From the NCBI RefSeq assembly GCF_000827125.1, contig NZ_CP010311.1, positions 1,426,001 to 1,490,000 of the forward strand: 64,000 bases of DNA, given 5' to 3'. Both the position numbers and the translations under genes were made by a program. This DNA comes from Geoalkalibacter subterraneus (GTDB lineage: Bacteria; Desulfobacterota; Desulfuromonadia; Desulfuromonadales; Geoalkalibacteraceae). How positions within the stretch are numbered: position 1 is the first letter of the stretch; the number at the start of each line of letters is the position of its first letter. The notes under the pieces are model-generated. The model was given only the letters and a program-made list of their open reading frames with translations, was not told where the DNA came from and did not search any database. Below are positions 41,510 through 50,654 of the stretch, piece by piece.

Positions 41510-42649
41510 ATGGGCAGATCGCGCGCATTTATCTACTCAAGTCGATTCGGCGACTTTTCCTACGGGACGCAGCATCCGTTCAAGCTGCTGCGGTATCGCC
41601 TGACTTATGAGCTGATCGAGGAGCTGGGGCTGTTGGACAACCCGGCGACCGAGGTGGTCGAGTGCCCGGTTGCGACTGAAGAAGAGGTCGCGCGGTTTCA
41701 TCGTGCCGATTATCTTGATGTTCTTCGGGAATTCAATCAGGATGAAACCCCGAGGGCCAATTTTTTCTATGGCCTCGGCGATGTGGAAAATCCTGTCTTC
41801 CCCGGCTTTTATGATTGGGCCCTGCTCGGCACCGGTGGCACGCTGGAGGCGGCGCGTCGGGTGGCGGACGGGCGCAACAGGATCGCGTTCAACATGGCCG
41901 GCGGGTGGCATCATGCCCATGTCGCCCGTGCCTCCGGCTTCAGCTTTCTCAACGATGCGGTGGTGGCGATCTGCCATCTGCTCGATCGCGGGTTGCGCGT
42001 GGCCTATGTGGATCTGGACGCGCACCATGGCGACGGGGTTCAGGAAGCCTTTTACAGAGATTCGCGGGTTCTGACCGTTTCGATGCATGAAACGGGGGAT
42101 GATTTTTTCCCTCATACCGGGTATGTTCACGAAATGGGGGAAGGCGATGGGAAGGGGTTCTCCCTGAACGTTCCCTTTTACCGTCACGCGGATGACCGGT
42201 TGTTCCGCCGCGCGTTTGATGCGGTTGTGGCGCCGGTGATCGAAAAGTTCGCGCCTGATATTCTGGTGACCCAGCTCGGCGTCGATACGTTGCGCACCGA
42301 TCCGCTGGCGCGGCTGGAAATGACCACTGCCAGCCTGGAGTATTGTGCGCGCTGGTTTCGCGACAGCGGCCTGCGGTGGGTGGCGCTGGGCGGCGGCGGT
42401 TACAACAAGGTCAATGTCGCGCGCGGCTGGGCGCTGATCTGGGGGGCGATTCTGGGGATCGAGCTGCCGGATTTTCTGCCGCCGCGCTTTGTCCAGACGA
42501 TCTCCTCTCTTGGTTTTTCGGATCAGCGGTTGCGGGATCTGCCTCACCATCCCCTGGATGACGATTATCGCAGGGCGGAGGAGGCCCTGGAGGAGAGGCT
42601 TGAGTTTCTGCGCCGCAATTTTTTCCCTCTGCATGGGATTGTGCGATGA
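41510..42649 (+). CDS. histone deacetylase-family protein (AcuC-like)
   Basis: 379 residues. Zinc-dependent deacetylase motifs: MAGGWHHAHVARASGFSFLND (His pair), VAYVDLDAHHGDGVQEAFY (Asp and His zinc ligands), SMHETGDDFFPHTG, QLGVDTLRTDPLARL and LGGGGYNKVNVARGW. AcuC-type enzymes deacetylate proteins such as acetyl-CoA synthetase, or small acetylated amines. A 4-bp overlap with the next gene implies co-translation. This is the first core gene beyond the integron. Confidence 0.9.
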   Translation: MGRSRAFIYSSRFGDFSYGTQHPFKLLRYRLTYELIEELGLLDNPATEVVECPVATEEEVARFHRADYLDVLREFNQDETPRANFFYGLGDVENPVFPGFYDWALLGTGGTLEAARRVADGRNRIAFNMAGGWHHAHVARASGFSFLNDAVVAICHLLDRGLRVAYVDLDAHHGDGVQEAFYRDSRVLTVSMHETGDDFFPHTGYVHEMGEGDGKGFSLNVPFYRHADDRLFRRAFDAVVAPVIEKFAPDILVTQLGVDTLRTDPLARLEMTTASLEYCARWFRDSGLRWVALGGGGYNKVNVARGWALIWGAILGIELPDFLPPRFVQTISSLGFSDQRLRDLPHHPLDDDYRRAEEALEERLEFLRRNFFPLHGIVR

Positions 42650-43479
42650 TGAGCCGCCTGGGAACCTCGCATCTGCTGGACCCTGACGGGCTGCCGCTGT
42701 TTTCGCTGGCGGAGATCAACCGGCTGCCGGTGGCGGAAAAAGAGCGCATCTACCAGCAGATTGTGCCGGAGCGGGTTTTTACCCAGTTCGGTATTGATGA
42801 AACGACGCTGTGCGGTGCTGACGGTCATCGAAAGGTCCATTTTATCTGCCCCGAGGGGCTGGGGCTGCTGCGCATCGAGGTAAGGATGCAGCCGCAGGAT
42901 CGCGACTGCCTGTTTTTCGTGGAGGTTGCCGATACTCCCTTCGGCCAGATCGAGCTGTCCTTCTGCCTGATCAACGATCTCGATTCGCCCCGCTTCAATG
43001 TGGATGTGGACGAGGCCGGCCGCGACAATTGCTTTGCCACGGTGCGGCGCAACATCCCCGAAGAGATCCGCGCCATGCAGGCCGGGCTGGCGCCCAACCA
43101 GGTGCACCGGGGCCTTAAGATGTTTTCGCAGTTTTTCGCCCAGTTCGAGCGGTTTATCGATTCGCTGGGGATCGACACCATCATGGCCGAGCCGCTTTCC
43201 TACGACAACGCGGTGCGCTATGAAGGGTACGGGTTTGACTACCTGACCGGCAAACAGCTCATGCACTGGATCGATCGCGAATTCCAGCCCGGCGGTGTTC
43301 TGTTCCAGCGCCTCGACGGATCCACCCCTTTTCGTCAGCCGGGGATGGAAAAGACGGTGCGGGGGCGCAGCTGGGCGATCCACGACGGCATCATGGATCA
43401 GCCCTGGGACAACATCCGTATCTACAAGACGATTGGAGAGGATGCCGGCGTCCGCACTTATACCGGCGGCCGGTATTAG
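42646..43479 (+). CDS. conserved protein of unknown function
   Basis: 277 residues; the start ATGATG overlaps the deacetylase stop. Visible motifs are RRNIPEEIRAMQAGLAPNQVH, RGLKMFSQFFAQFERF, AEPLSYDNAVRYEGYGFDYL and WDNIRIYKTIGEDAGVRTY. The YDNAVRYEGYGFDY stretch recalls GNAT acetyltransferase C-termini (the NxxxxxYxxxGF pattern). An acetyltransferase beside a deacetylase would make sense but is speculative. Confidence 0.7.
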   Translation: MMSRLGTSHLLDPDGLPLFSLAEINRLPVAEKERIYQQIVPERVFTQFGIDETTLCGADGHRKVHFICPEGLGLLRIEVRMQPQDRDCLFFVEVADTPFGQIELSFCLINDLDSPRFNVDVDEAGRDNCFATVRRNIPEEIRAMQAGLAPNQVHRGLKMFSQFFAQFERFIDSLGIDTIMAEPLSYDNAVRYEGYGFDYLTGKQLMHWIDREFQPGGVLFQRLDGSTPFRQPGMEKTVRGRSWAIHDGIMDQPWDNIRIYKTIGEDAGVRTYTGGRY

Positions 43480-43521
43480 AATAACCGCAGCCGCTATATC
43501 TACTTATAACCGTTTCAGCGT

Positions 43522-43624
43522 GGGGTCGTCACTCCCATGACAAGGGACACTTTTCGCCATCCCTGGCCGTGTGATTGGCGCCTTCCCTGGCGCCAAACAC
43601 CCTTGACATGGGAGTTACGACCCC
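43522..43624. repeat. 103-bp inverted-repeat element (MITE-like)
   Basis: 25-bp ends GGGGTCGTCACTCCCATGAC... and ...CATGGGAGTTACGACCCC are complementary with two mismatches. The middle has a second hairpin (TTGGCGCC..GGCGCCAA). There is no coding capacity and no T-tract. It lies between the 277-residue gene and a TPR gene, with no clear target duplication. Confidence 0.65.
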
Positions 43625-43674
43625 GCAAGTTGAATTGATCCTTTCACTTTTTTTCTTTAAGGGATTGAAAAATA

Positions 43675-44610
43675 ATGAGTTCTTCCTTGTCGCCCGACTT
43701 TTTTGTGATGTGGACTCCCGAACCCGGACGGACGATTGAAGTCGGGCCCAAACGCGAGCCGATGGAGCTGCCTGCGATCCCCCTGCCTCTGCGCAAGGAG
43801 GATGCCGATCGGGAACATCTCTCGGATGATCAGATCGGCGAAGGACTTTTTGATTATCTCCGCCAGTTTCCCGACTGCCCCCACGCCGCCGAATATGCGC
43901 GCATTCTGAACGAGGGCTTTCCCCATTACCTGGCCGAAATCGGCTCGCAGATCGTGATGCTCGACGCCCGTCAGGTCGACCCCCTGTATATCCGCCGCAA
44001 AATTCGCCTGCTTAAAATTCTGCTGCTTCTCGAACCGGAAAACCCGGGCCTGCTGCAGCAGATCGGCATGGCCTATTACCAGGTGGGGACCATGTTCTCC
44101 GAGCTGGCGAACTGCCGGACCGATCTGCTTCGCGCCATGAATTATTTTCAGAAGGCACTCGGGCGGGTGGAGGATCTGACCTCTCTGAATTATCTGGCAC
44201 AGATCGATTATCTGCTGGGAGACTATTCCGCTGCGGCGCGGCGCTGGCAGGGGGTGGTTGACCGCCTGCCGCAGGGCGAGGCCCGCAGCCGACTTGAGGA
44301 GCGTCTGTCTGCCATCGACCGGGATGATGTCCCCGGGCAACCCCTGGTCGATGATATTGAGCGGATCAGCAAGGCGGCGGAACATTATAACGAACAGCGT
44401 TACGACGATGCCCTTGCCGTGATGAGCGAAGTGCTTGATAATGCCTATCTGACGGCCCTGTATCAGCCGCCTGAATTGTTTCATTTTTACGGTCTTTGCC
44501 TGGAGAAGAACTACGATCTGCGGTCCGCGGCCGAGGCTTTTCAGCAGGCGTTGGAGATCGATGCCGATTACAAGCCCGCCCAGGAAGGACTCGAGAGGGT
44601 CGCCGGGTGA
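43675..44610 (+). CDS. tetratricopeptide-repeat protein
   Basis: 311 residues, mostly helical. TPR-type units are seen at NPGLLQQIGMAYYQVGTMF, SLNYLAQIDYLLGDYSAAARR, AAEHYNEQRYDDALAVMSEV and LRSAAEAFQQALEIDADYKP. There is no signal peptide, so it is a cytoplasmic scaffold. It is followed after 47 bp by the secreted/outer-membrane-like gene that leads into mlaE, so it may belong to the same transcript. Confidence 0.8.
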   Translation: MSSSLSPDFFVMWTPEPGRTIEVGPKREPMELPAIPLPLRKEDADREHLSDDQIGEGLFDYLRQFPDCPHAAEYARILNEGFPHYLAEIGSQIVMLDARQVDPLYIRRKIRLLKILLLLEPENPGLLQQIGMAYYQVGTMFSELANCRTDLLRAMNYFQKALGRVEDLTSLNYLAQIDYLLGDYSAAARRWQGVVDRLPQGEARSRLEERLSAIDRDDVPGQPLVDDIERISKAAEHYNEQRYDDALAVMSEVLDNAYLTALYQPPELFHFYGLCLEKNYDLRSAAEAFQQALEIDADYKPAQEGLERVAG

Positions 44611-44657
44611 TTTGTCCTGGCGGGACATCTGTAAGCGCGCAAAGGAGAGGTGTCGGC

Positions 44658-46133
44658 ATGACATCTTTCGCCCGGGCGGCAAGCGCACTGTCGGCGATTG
44701 TGATCGGCCTGGTTCTGTTTCTCCCGGCGGGTGCATCCGGCGAGGACCGGATCACCACCCTGTGGCCTCTTTTTGACGACCGCCGCTCCGATGCCGTCGA
44801 CTACCGCTGCATTCACATTCTCGGGCCGCTGATCAAATATGAGCGCAAAGGTCCCGAAACCGAATTCAGCATCCGGCCGTTTTATTTCGGGGCCCGCGAT
44901 CATGAAGACGAGGTGTCTTTATCCGAATATCTTTTTCCCCTTGCAAGGCGTCAGAAGGATCCGGGGAAGAACCGTTTCCACTTTTTTCACCTGCTGGAGT
45001 TGGATTTCGGCGAGCGTGAACAGGGCAGCAACGACGAATTCATGCTGTTCCCGTTCCTGTTTTATGGTGAACTTCCCGACGACGACAGCTACTTCGCCTT
45101 CTTTCCCTTCGGCGGCAGGATTGTCGGGCGCTTCTGGCGGGACGAAATCCGTTTTGCCCTTTTCCCCCTTTACGGCCAGACCATCAAGGACGATACCCAA
45201 ATCACCAATATTCTCTGGCCCATTTATGCCCGTATTGAGGGGGAGAACGAGCGCGGCTTCAAGCTATGGCCTTTTTACGGGCAGTCGGAGAAAGAGGGGC
45301 ACTACCGCAAGCGTTTTGCGATCTGGCCGATATATTTCAACGAGCATCTGCGGCAGGACAGTGACAACCCCCTGCACCGCAAGGCGTATTTTCCCTTCTA
45401 CATCCGAGAGGATTCACCGCTGCTGACCCGGCGGACCTGGCTCTGGCCGTTTTTCAGTCACGTCGTAGACCGGGATAAAGGCTTTGAGGAATGGAACATG
45501 CCCTGGCCGCTGATCCGCGTCGCCAATGGGCCCTACAAGGAGTCACGCAAGTTTCTGCCGTTTTATTCCTATGAGCGAACCGGCGCCATGGAGCGCACCT
45601 GGCACCTGTGGCCGTTTTTTCTGGAGACTCGGTTGACGACCGATGATCTGGTCGTTGAGAAGAACAGGATTCTCTTCTTTCTTTATGCCCATGACGAAGA
45701 GCGCCTCATTGCTGAAGAAACCGAGTACACTCGCAAGGAAAGGGTCGCGCTCTGGCCGTTGTTTACCTTCGAGAACCGAAACGGGGTGCGCAGTTTCTCA
45801 ACTCTTTCGCTTCTCAGGCCGTTTTTTCCGCGCAGTGAGGCCATAGAGCGCAACTGGACCCCGCTGTGGACCTTGTACGCGGCCAAATGGGACAGCCAGG
45901 GCAATTCGGCTTCGACGCTGTTGTGGAATCTATTCTGGCGTGAGCAGCGTGGTGATGATGTCGCGATGGAGGTTTTCCCCCTGTTTCGCTACGAACGGCA
46001 GGATGGAGAAATCCGTGATTTCCGCCTTCTCAAGGGGCTGATTCGTTATACCCGGGATGCGGGTGAAAAAAAACTCTCTTTTCTCTATACTCCCTGGGGG
46101 TGGTCCTGGGAGGGAGCTACGGAAGAACCATGA
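44658..46133 (+). CDS. exported protein with repeated LWPFF/LWPIY motifs, unknown
   Basis: 491 residues from ATG 44658, chosen because it gives a signal peptide (SALSAIVIGLVLFLPAGASG); the frame is open further upstream but overlaps the TPR gene. The mature protein repeats short aromatic blocks roughly every 25-40 residues: TLWPLFDD, LFPFLFYG, FFPFGG, LWPIYAR, LWPFYGQ, IWPIYF, LWPFFSH, LWPFFLE, LWPLFTF, LWTLYAA. This periodicity resembles outer-membrane beta hairpins. The stop overlaps mlaE, suggesting a link to lipid transport, but no function is known to me. Confidence 0.75.
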   Translation: MTSFARAASALSAIVIGLVLFLPAGASGEDRITTLWPLFDDRRSDAVDYRCIHILGPLIKYERKGPETEFSIRPFYFGARDHEDEVSLSEYLFPLARRQKDPGKNRFHFFHLLELDFGEREQGSNDEFMLFPFLFYGELPDDDSYFAFFPFGGRIVGRFWRDEIRFALFPLYGQTIKDDTQITNILWPIYARIEGENERGFKLWPFYGQSEKEGHYRKRFAIWPIYFNEHLRQDSDNPLHRKAYFPFYIREDSPLLTRRTWLWPFFSHVVDRDKGFEEWNMPWPLIRVANGPYKESRKFLPFYSYERTGAMERTWHLWPFFLETRLTTDDLVVEKNRILFFLYAHDEERLIAEETEYTRKERVALWPLFTFENRNGVRSFSTLSLLRPFFPRSEAIERNWTPLWTLYAAKWDSQGNSASTLLWNLFWREQRGDDVAMEVFPLFRYERQDGEIRDFRLLKGLIRYTRDAGEKKLSFLYTPWGWSWEGATEEP

Positions 46134-46909
46134 TTGGGCGAATGCTTGAAAAAATCGGGGGAACGATTCTCTCTCTGTCCCAGGCGACCGGAGAGATGCT
46201 CAAACTGCTGTGGCAGACGATCTTCTATTTCAAGGAGGCGCCGCGCAATCTGCCAGCGATCTTCAAGCAGATGAGCGATATCGGTATCGACACGCTGCCG
46301 ATTGCGGCGCTGCTGGCGTTCTTCGTGGGGATGGTTCTGGCGCTGCAGACCGGGACTCAGCTTGCCCTTTACGGTACGCAGAACGTGATCGGCGCCATTG
46401 TCGGCCTCTCCATGGTCAAGGAGCTGGGGCCGGTCATGACCAGCATGCTGGTGGCGGGGCGGGTCGGCTCGTCCATGGCGGCGGAAATCGGGGCGATGAA
46501 GGTGTACGAGGAGATCGATGCCCTCAAGACCCTGGAAATCAACCCGGTGCGTTACCTGGCGATGCCGCGCATGATCGCCTGTTTGCTGGCGGTACCGGCC
46601 ATCACCGTCTTTTCCATTATCATCGGTATCCTGGGCGGGGGGTTGATCAGCTCGGTCACGCCCGTAATCAACGTGCCTTTCAGCGTGTATTTTGATAACA
46701 TGGTTCAGACGTTAAGCTATATTGAGATTTTCAAGGGCCTGCTGAAAGCTTTTGTGTTCGGCGGCATCATCGCCCATGTCGGGTGTTATGTCGGCTTTCA
46801 GACCACCGGGGGCGCACGGGGCATCGGCCGCGCGACAACCCGCGCAGTCGTCATGGCTTTTTTGCTGATCATGGTGGCCGATTATTTTCTGACGCGCATT
46901 ACTCTTTGA
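46130..46909 (+). CDS. mlaE: lipid-asymmetry ABC transporter permease MlaE
   Basis: 259 residues from MIGRMLEKIGG, overlapping the upstream stop by four bases. MlaE-fold features: FKEAPRNLPAIFKQMSDIGIDTL, AFFVGMVLALQTG, VKELGPVMTSMLVAGRVGSS, AAEIGAMKVYEEIDALKTL, and hydrophobic helices to the end. With MlaF and MlaD it moves phospholipids between the inner and outer membranes. A 115-bp repeat element separates it from mlaF. Confidence 0.93.
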   Translation: MIGRMLEKIGGTILSLSQATGEMLKLLWQTIFYFKEAPRNLPAIFKQMSDIGIDTLPIAALLAFFVGMVLALQTGTQLALYGTQNVIGAIVGLSMVKELGPVMTSMLVAGRVGSSMAAEIGAMKVYEEIDALKTLEINPVRYLAMPRMIACLLAVPAITVFSIIIGILGGGLISSVTPVINVPFSVYFDNMVQTLSYIEIFKGLLKAFVFGGIIAHVGCYVGFQTTGGARGIGRATTRAVVMAFLLIMVADYFLTRITL

Positions 46910-46910
46910 T

Positions 46911-47025
46911 GGCGTCGCAAAAATTCCGCCCTACGGCGTTACGGCGTTTTTTCAGGACCTCGACATACCTGATGTATGCCTTCGCCCCTGAAAAAACACC
47001 AAGCCTTGTAGGACGAAATTTTTGC
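46911..47025. repeat. 115-bp dispersed palindromic repeat, copy 1
   Basis: Starts GGCGTCGCAAAAATTCCGCC and ends CGAAATTTTTGC. The outer arms GCAAAAATT and AATTTTTGC pair, and inner arms TTTTTTCAGG and CCTGAAAAAA pair around CATACCTGATGTATG. The copy at 60421-60535 is ~90% identical. It sits between mlaE and mlaF, one base after the mlaE stop. Confidence 0.85.
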
Positions 47026-47080
47026 TTAGCCATCCTCTGAATTTTGCGACGCTTTCACTCTTTCTTGATGGATATCTGTT

Positions 47081-47968
47081 ATGGCATCACATAAAAATGG
47101 AGAGGGAAACCACGACCACGCCCCGTCCCTGATGGAAAAACTGCTGCATGGTTTTCCCGGCTCGGTTTTCGAAAGGGAGAGTGCAAGTTGTGAGTGCATT
47201 CCAGACTACGGCGAACCGAGCGGGGTAGAGATACGCATCGTCGATCTCAACAAGTCTTTTGGCGAGACGCATGTTCTCAAGGACATTAACCTGGAGATCA
47301 AGCCGGGCGAAACCTTCTCTATCATCGGCCCTTCCGGGACGGGGAAAAGCGTGCTGCTCAAGCACATCGTCAAGCTGGAAAAACCCGACAGCGGCACCAT
47401 CTATATCGACGGTCACGATATCTTCGAACCGAAAGAGAAGAACACGCCGCGAGAATACCGCTACAGCATGGTCTTTCAGACCTCGGCCCTGTTCAACTCC
47501 CTGTCGGTGGGGGAAAATGTCGGCCTGTGGCTGCGCGAGAAACGCGTCTGCACCGAGGCCCGCATCCGGCGCATCATTGGAGAAAAACTGCGACTGGTCG
47601 GGCTTGAAGGCAAAGAAAATATGATGACTTCCGAACTCTCGGGAGGCATGAAAAAGCGGGTGGCCATCGCCCGTTCCCTAGCCATGAACCCTGACCTGAT
47701 TCTCTATGATGAGCCCACCGCCGAGCTCGACCCGATTACATCGGATGAGCTGGCGCGGGTGATCATGAGCCTGAAGAAAGAGGTCAACCTGACGACGGTG
47801 ATCGTCAGCCACGACTTGAATTTTGCGTTTCATCTCTCCGATCGCGTGGCGATGATCAATGAAGGCCGCATTATCGAGGTTGGAACACCTTCCGAGATCA
47901 GGAAGAGCGATAATCCTGCAATCAAGAAGTTTCTCTACACCACCACGAAAGGTATCGCGGGGGATTGA
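47081..47968 (+). CDS. mlaF: lipid-asymmetry ABC transporter ATPase MlaF
   Basis: 295 residues. Walker A GPSGTGKSVLLKH, Q-loop MVFQTSALFNSL, signature ELSGGMKKRVAIARSL, Walker B LILYDEPTAELDP, and switch His in VIVSHDLNFAF. An N-terminal extension of ~45 residues (MASHKNGEGNHDHAPS...) precedes the ABC core. A shorter product could start further in, but no better-placed ATG is obvious. Confidence 0.93.
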   Translation: MASHKNGEGNHDHAPSLMEKLLHGFPGSVFERESASCECIPDYGEPSGVEIRIVDLNKSFGETHVLKDINLEIKPGETFSIIGPSGTGKSVLLKHIVKLEKPDSGTIYIDGHDIFEPKEKNTPREYRYSMVFQTSALFNSLSVGENVGLWLREKRVCTEARIRRIIGEKLRLVGLEGKENMMTSELSGGMKKRVAIARSLAMNPDLILYDEPTAELDPITSDELARVIMSLKKEVNLTTVIVSHDLNFAFHLSDRVAMINEGRIIEVGTPSEIRKSDNPAIKKFLYTTTKGIAGD

Positions 47969-47971
47969 TAT

Positions 47972-49060
47972 ATGAGCATGTCTACTGAAAAGAAAGTTGG
48001 CCTGTTTTTTCTGCTGTCGCTCATTGCACTGGCGGTTTTGATTGAATTCGTCGAAGAGATCAAGCCCTTTCAGGATCAGGTCCAGTACGTCGCCTATTTC
48101 GATTCCCTGGTGGGCCTCAACGAAGGCGACCCGGTGCGTCTGTCCGGCGTTCAGGTCGGCAAGGTGAAAACGATCGAGCTTGAAGATCACCGCATCCGTG
48201 TGGTTTTTGCGGTTAAGGAAGGGACAGCGGTCAAGCCCGACAGCTACGCCAAGGTTCAGCAGACCAACCTGCTCGGCGGGCAGTTTCTTGGGTTGAGTTT
48301 CGGCTCGGAGGATCAACCCTACCTTGAACCGGGGTCTGCCGTTCGGACCACCGAAAGTACCAGCATCGACCAGATGCTCACCGATCTGGACCGTAATTTG
48401 AAAAAGGCGCTGGGAGAGTTGAGCGACTTTGTCGCTGAGGGTCGAGAGGGGTTGACGGCGTCCCTGGAACACCTGCGCAGTGTGCTGCGCAAGGTCGATG
48501 AGGGGGAGGGCACGTTCGGAAAGCTGGTCAACGATGACGGTCTCTATGAAGAGGTGGCACTGATTTCAGCCGACCTGAAGGAACTCACCGGGCGTTTGCG
48601 TGAGGGCGAGGGGACGCTGGGGCGCCTGTTTACCGATGAAAGCCTGTATGTCGAAACCCGCGAGGCATTGAGCCATGTGCGCGAAATAGCTGCCCGCCTC
48701 AAAGAAGGTGAGGGGACGCTGGGTCGACTTCTGGTTGATGACGAACTGCACACCCAGACAGCCGATGCGATGGCCAATATCCGCGAATTGACCGAGAAAG
48801 CCAATAGCGGGGTGGGGACCCTGGGCAGGCTGGTCAACGAGGACGAATTATATGAGGACACGGCAGAAACCATGAAACGGGTGCGCAGCATTGCCGTCAA
48901 AATCGATGACGGAGAGGGGACTGTTGGCCGCTTGATCAATGAGGACGATATTTATCGCGATGCCCGCACCACCCTCAACAAGGTCGAGAAAACGGTCGAT
49001 GGCCTCAGTGACTCCGGGCCGCTGACCGCGGTTGGCGTAGTGTTGGGGACCCTGTTCTGA
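47972..49060 (+). CDS. mlaD: MlaD/MCE-domain substrate-binding protein with extended repeat tail
   Basis: 362 residues. One N-terminal membrane anchor (VGLFFLLSLIALAVLIEFV), then an MCE domain (residues ~38-120: YFDSLVGLNEGDPVRLSGVQ, GKVKTIELED, QQTNLLGGQFLGL). The remaining half is a helical tail with five repeats of ~30-36 residues built on EGEGTLGRLxxDExLY. It forms the periplasmic hexameric lipid channel of the Mla system. Only 3 bp separate it from mlaF. Confidence 0.9.
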   Translation: MSMSTEKKVGLFFLLSLIALAVLIEFVEEIKPFQDQVQYVAYFDSLVGLNEGDPVRLSGVQVGKVKTIELEDHRIRVVFAVKEGTAVKPDSYAKVQQTNLLGGQFLGLSFGSEDQPYLEPGSAVRTTESTSIDQMLTDLDRNLKKALGELSDFVAEGREGLTASLEHLRSVLRKVDEGEGTFGKLVNDDGLYEEVALISADLKELTGRLREGEGTLGRLFTDESLYVETREALSHVREIAARLKEGEGTLGRLLVDDELHTQTADAMANIRELTEKANSGVGTLGRLVNEDELYEDTAETMKRVRSIAVKIDDGEGTVGRLINEDDIYRDARTTLNKVEKTVDGLSDSGPLTAVGVVLGTLF

Positions 49061-49103
49061 GATATTGAGAGGTGTGCGGCCCCCTCGAGGTGGATAGAGG
49101 CAT

Positions 49104-49140
49104 AAAAAAAGCCGGTCGGGATTTCCCGGCCGGCTTTTTT
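49104..49140 (+). terminator. bidirectional terminator between mlaD and thrC
   Basis: Arms AAAAAAAGCCGGTCGGG and CCCGGCCGGCTTTTTTT. A-tract and T-tract on both sides let it serve the convergent mlaD and thrC transcripts. Confidence 0.88.
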
Positions 49141-49149
49141 TATGCCTGA

Positions 49150-50538
49150 TCAGCAGGCGTTTTGTTCAATAAACTCTCGAACCGCTGCGGCGTCGGCGCT
49201 GATTGTGCGGCAGCGCTTCTGCCGTTCTTCGAGACCCTGGAGAGATTCCGGCCGTTGTGGTTCGCGGCCGATGGCCTGCACGACGGCTTCTTTGAATTTT
49301 GCCGGGTGAGCCGTGGCCAGGCAGACGACCGGGTATTCTCCACCGCTCCGGCAGCGCCCTGCATGAACGCCCACCGCGGTGTGAGGGTCGAGAACATACC
49401 CCGTATCGGCGTGGAAATCGCGAATGGTGGCCAGCGTCTGTTCACGGTCGACACTCTGTGCCAGGAAGTCTTCCTGCACCCGTGCGATCTGCTCCGGCGA
49501 AAAGTGCAGGCGGCCGTCTTTTTTAAAATCGGCCATGGCTTTGTTGACAGCCTCGGGATCGCGCTGCAGAAGAAAGAAAAGATAGCGCTCAAAGTTGCTG
49601 GCGACCTGGATATCCATGGACGGGGAGAGGGTGCTGACCACGGACCCCAGCGAGTAATCGCCCTGCTCGACGAATCGGCTGAGAATATTGTTTTCGTTGG
49701 TGGCCAGGATCAGCTTGTGAATCGGCAGGCCCATGGACCGTGCAATGTAACCGGCGAAGATGTCTCCGAAGTTGCCGGTCGGCACCGAGAAATAGGCCTT
49801 TTCGCAGCCGGTCTCGCGGCGCAGGCGCCCGAAGGCGTAGAAATAGTAGACCACCTGCGCCAGCACGCGGGCCCAGTTGATGGAATTGATGGCGCCGAGA
49901 TTGAGCCGGTTCTTGAAGGCGACATCGCCGAAGATCTCCTTGACGATGGCCTGGGCGTCGTCGAAGGTTCCATCGACGGCAAGGTTGAAGACGTTGTCGT
50001 CGGTGACCGTTGTCATCTGCAGTTCCTGCACCGGTGATACCTTGCCCTGCGGGTGCAGAATAAAGATGTTGATGTTTTTCTTGCCGCGCACGCCATGAAT
50101 GGCGGCGCTGCCGGTATCGCCGGAAGTGGCGCCGATGATGTTCATGGTCTGGCCGCTTTTCTCGAGCAGGTATTCGAACAGGTTGCCGAGAAACTGCAGG
50201 GCGACATCCTTGAAGGCGAGGGTCGGCCCATGGAAAAGCTCCAGGATGTAGACCCCGTCGCGATGGACCAGCGGCGTCACATCCGGATGGGTAAAGCCGG
50301 CATAAGAGCGATTGAGCAGACGGCTCAGATCCGCCGAGGGAATATCGTCAACAAAATGGGAAATAATCTGAAAAGCCAGCTCCGGGTAGTCCAGCCGATA
50401 AAGACTTTCAAGGTCGCCGGAACTCAGCCTCGGCAGGGTCTCTGGCAGAAGAAGGCCGCCGTCATCGGCCAACCCCATCAGGACGGCCTCCCTGAAAGAC
50501 AGACCGTTGACCTTTCCGCGGGTACTCTGGTAGCGCAT
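49150..50538 (-). CDS. thrC: threonine synthase
   Basis: 462 residues. Pyridoxal-phosphate lysine in FHGPTLAFKDVALQFLGN; N-terminal YQSTRGKVNGLSFREAVLMGLADDGGLL; phosphate loop GATSGDTGSAAIHGV; SVPTGNFGDIFAGYIA. This is the longer (class II-like) threonine synthase. It converts O-phosphohomoserine to threonine. It stands alone between two terminators. Confidence 0.95.
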   Translation of the reverse strand: MRYQSTRGKVNGLSFREAVLMGLADDGGLLLPETLPRLSSGDLESLYRLDYPELAFQIISHFVDDIPSADLSRLLNRSYAGFTHPDVTPLVHRDGVYILELFHGPTLAFKDVALQFLGNLFEYLLEKSGQTMNIIGATSGDTGSAAIHGVRGKKNINIFILHPQGKVSPVQELQMTTVTDDNVFNLAVDGTFDDAQAIVKEIFGDVAFKNRLNLGAINSINWARVLAQVVYYFYAFGRLRRETGCEKAYFSVPTGNFGDIFAGYIARSMGLPIHKLILATNENNILSRFVEQGDYSLGSVVSTLSPSMDIQVASNFERYLFFLLQRDPEAVNKAMADFKKDGRLHFSPEQIARVQEDFLAQSVDREQTLATIRDFHADTGYVLDPHTAVGVHAGRCRSGGEYPVVCLATAHPAKFKEAVVQAIGREPQRPESLQGLEERQKRCRTISADAAAVREFIEQNAC

Positions 50539-50603
50539 GTCGTGATCTCCTCAAAATGATTTGTACCGCGCTATCCTAGCAGAGATGGGTGTATCAGGAA
50601 AAT

Positions 50604-50634
50604 AAAAAGGGGTGCCCGAAAGCACCCCTTTTTG
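50604..50634 (-). terminator. terminator downstream of maeB
   Basis: Arms AAAAAGGGGTGC and GCACCCCTTTTT around CCGAAA. It ends the minus-strand malic enzyme transcript and separates it from thrC. Confidence 0.85.
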
Positions 50635-50654
50635 ATTTGAGATTTTTGTTTCGA

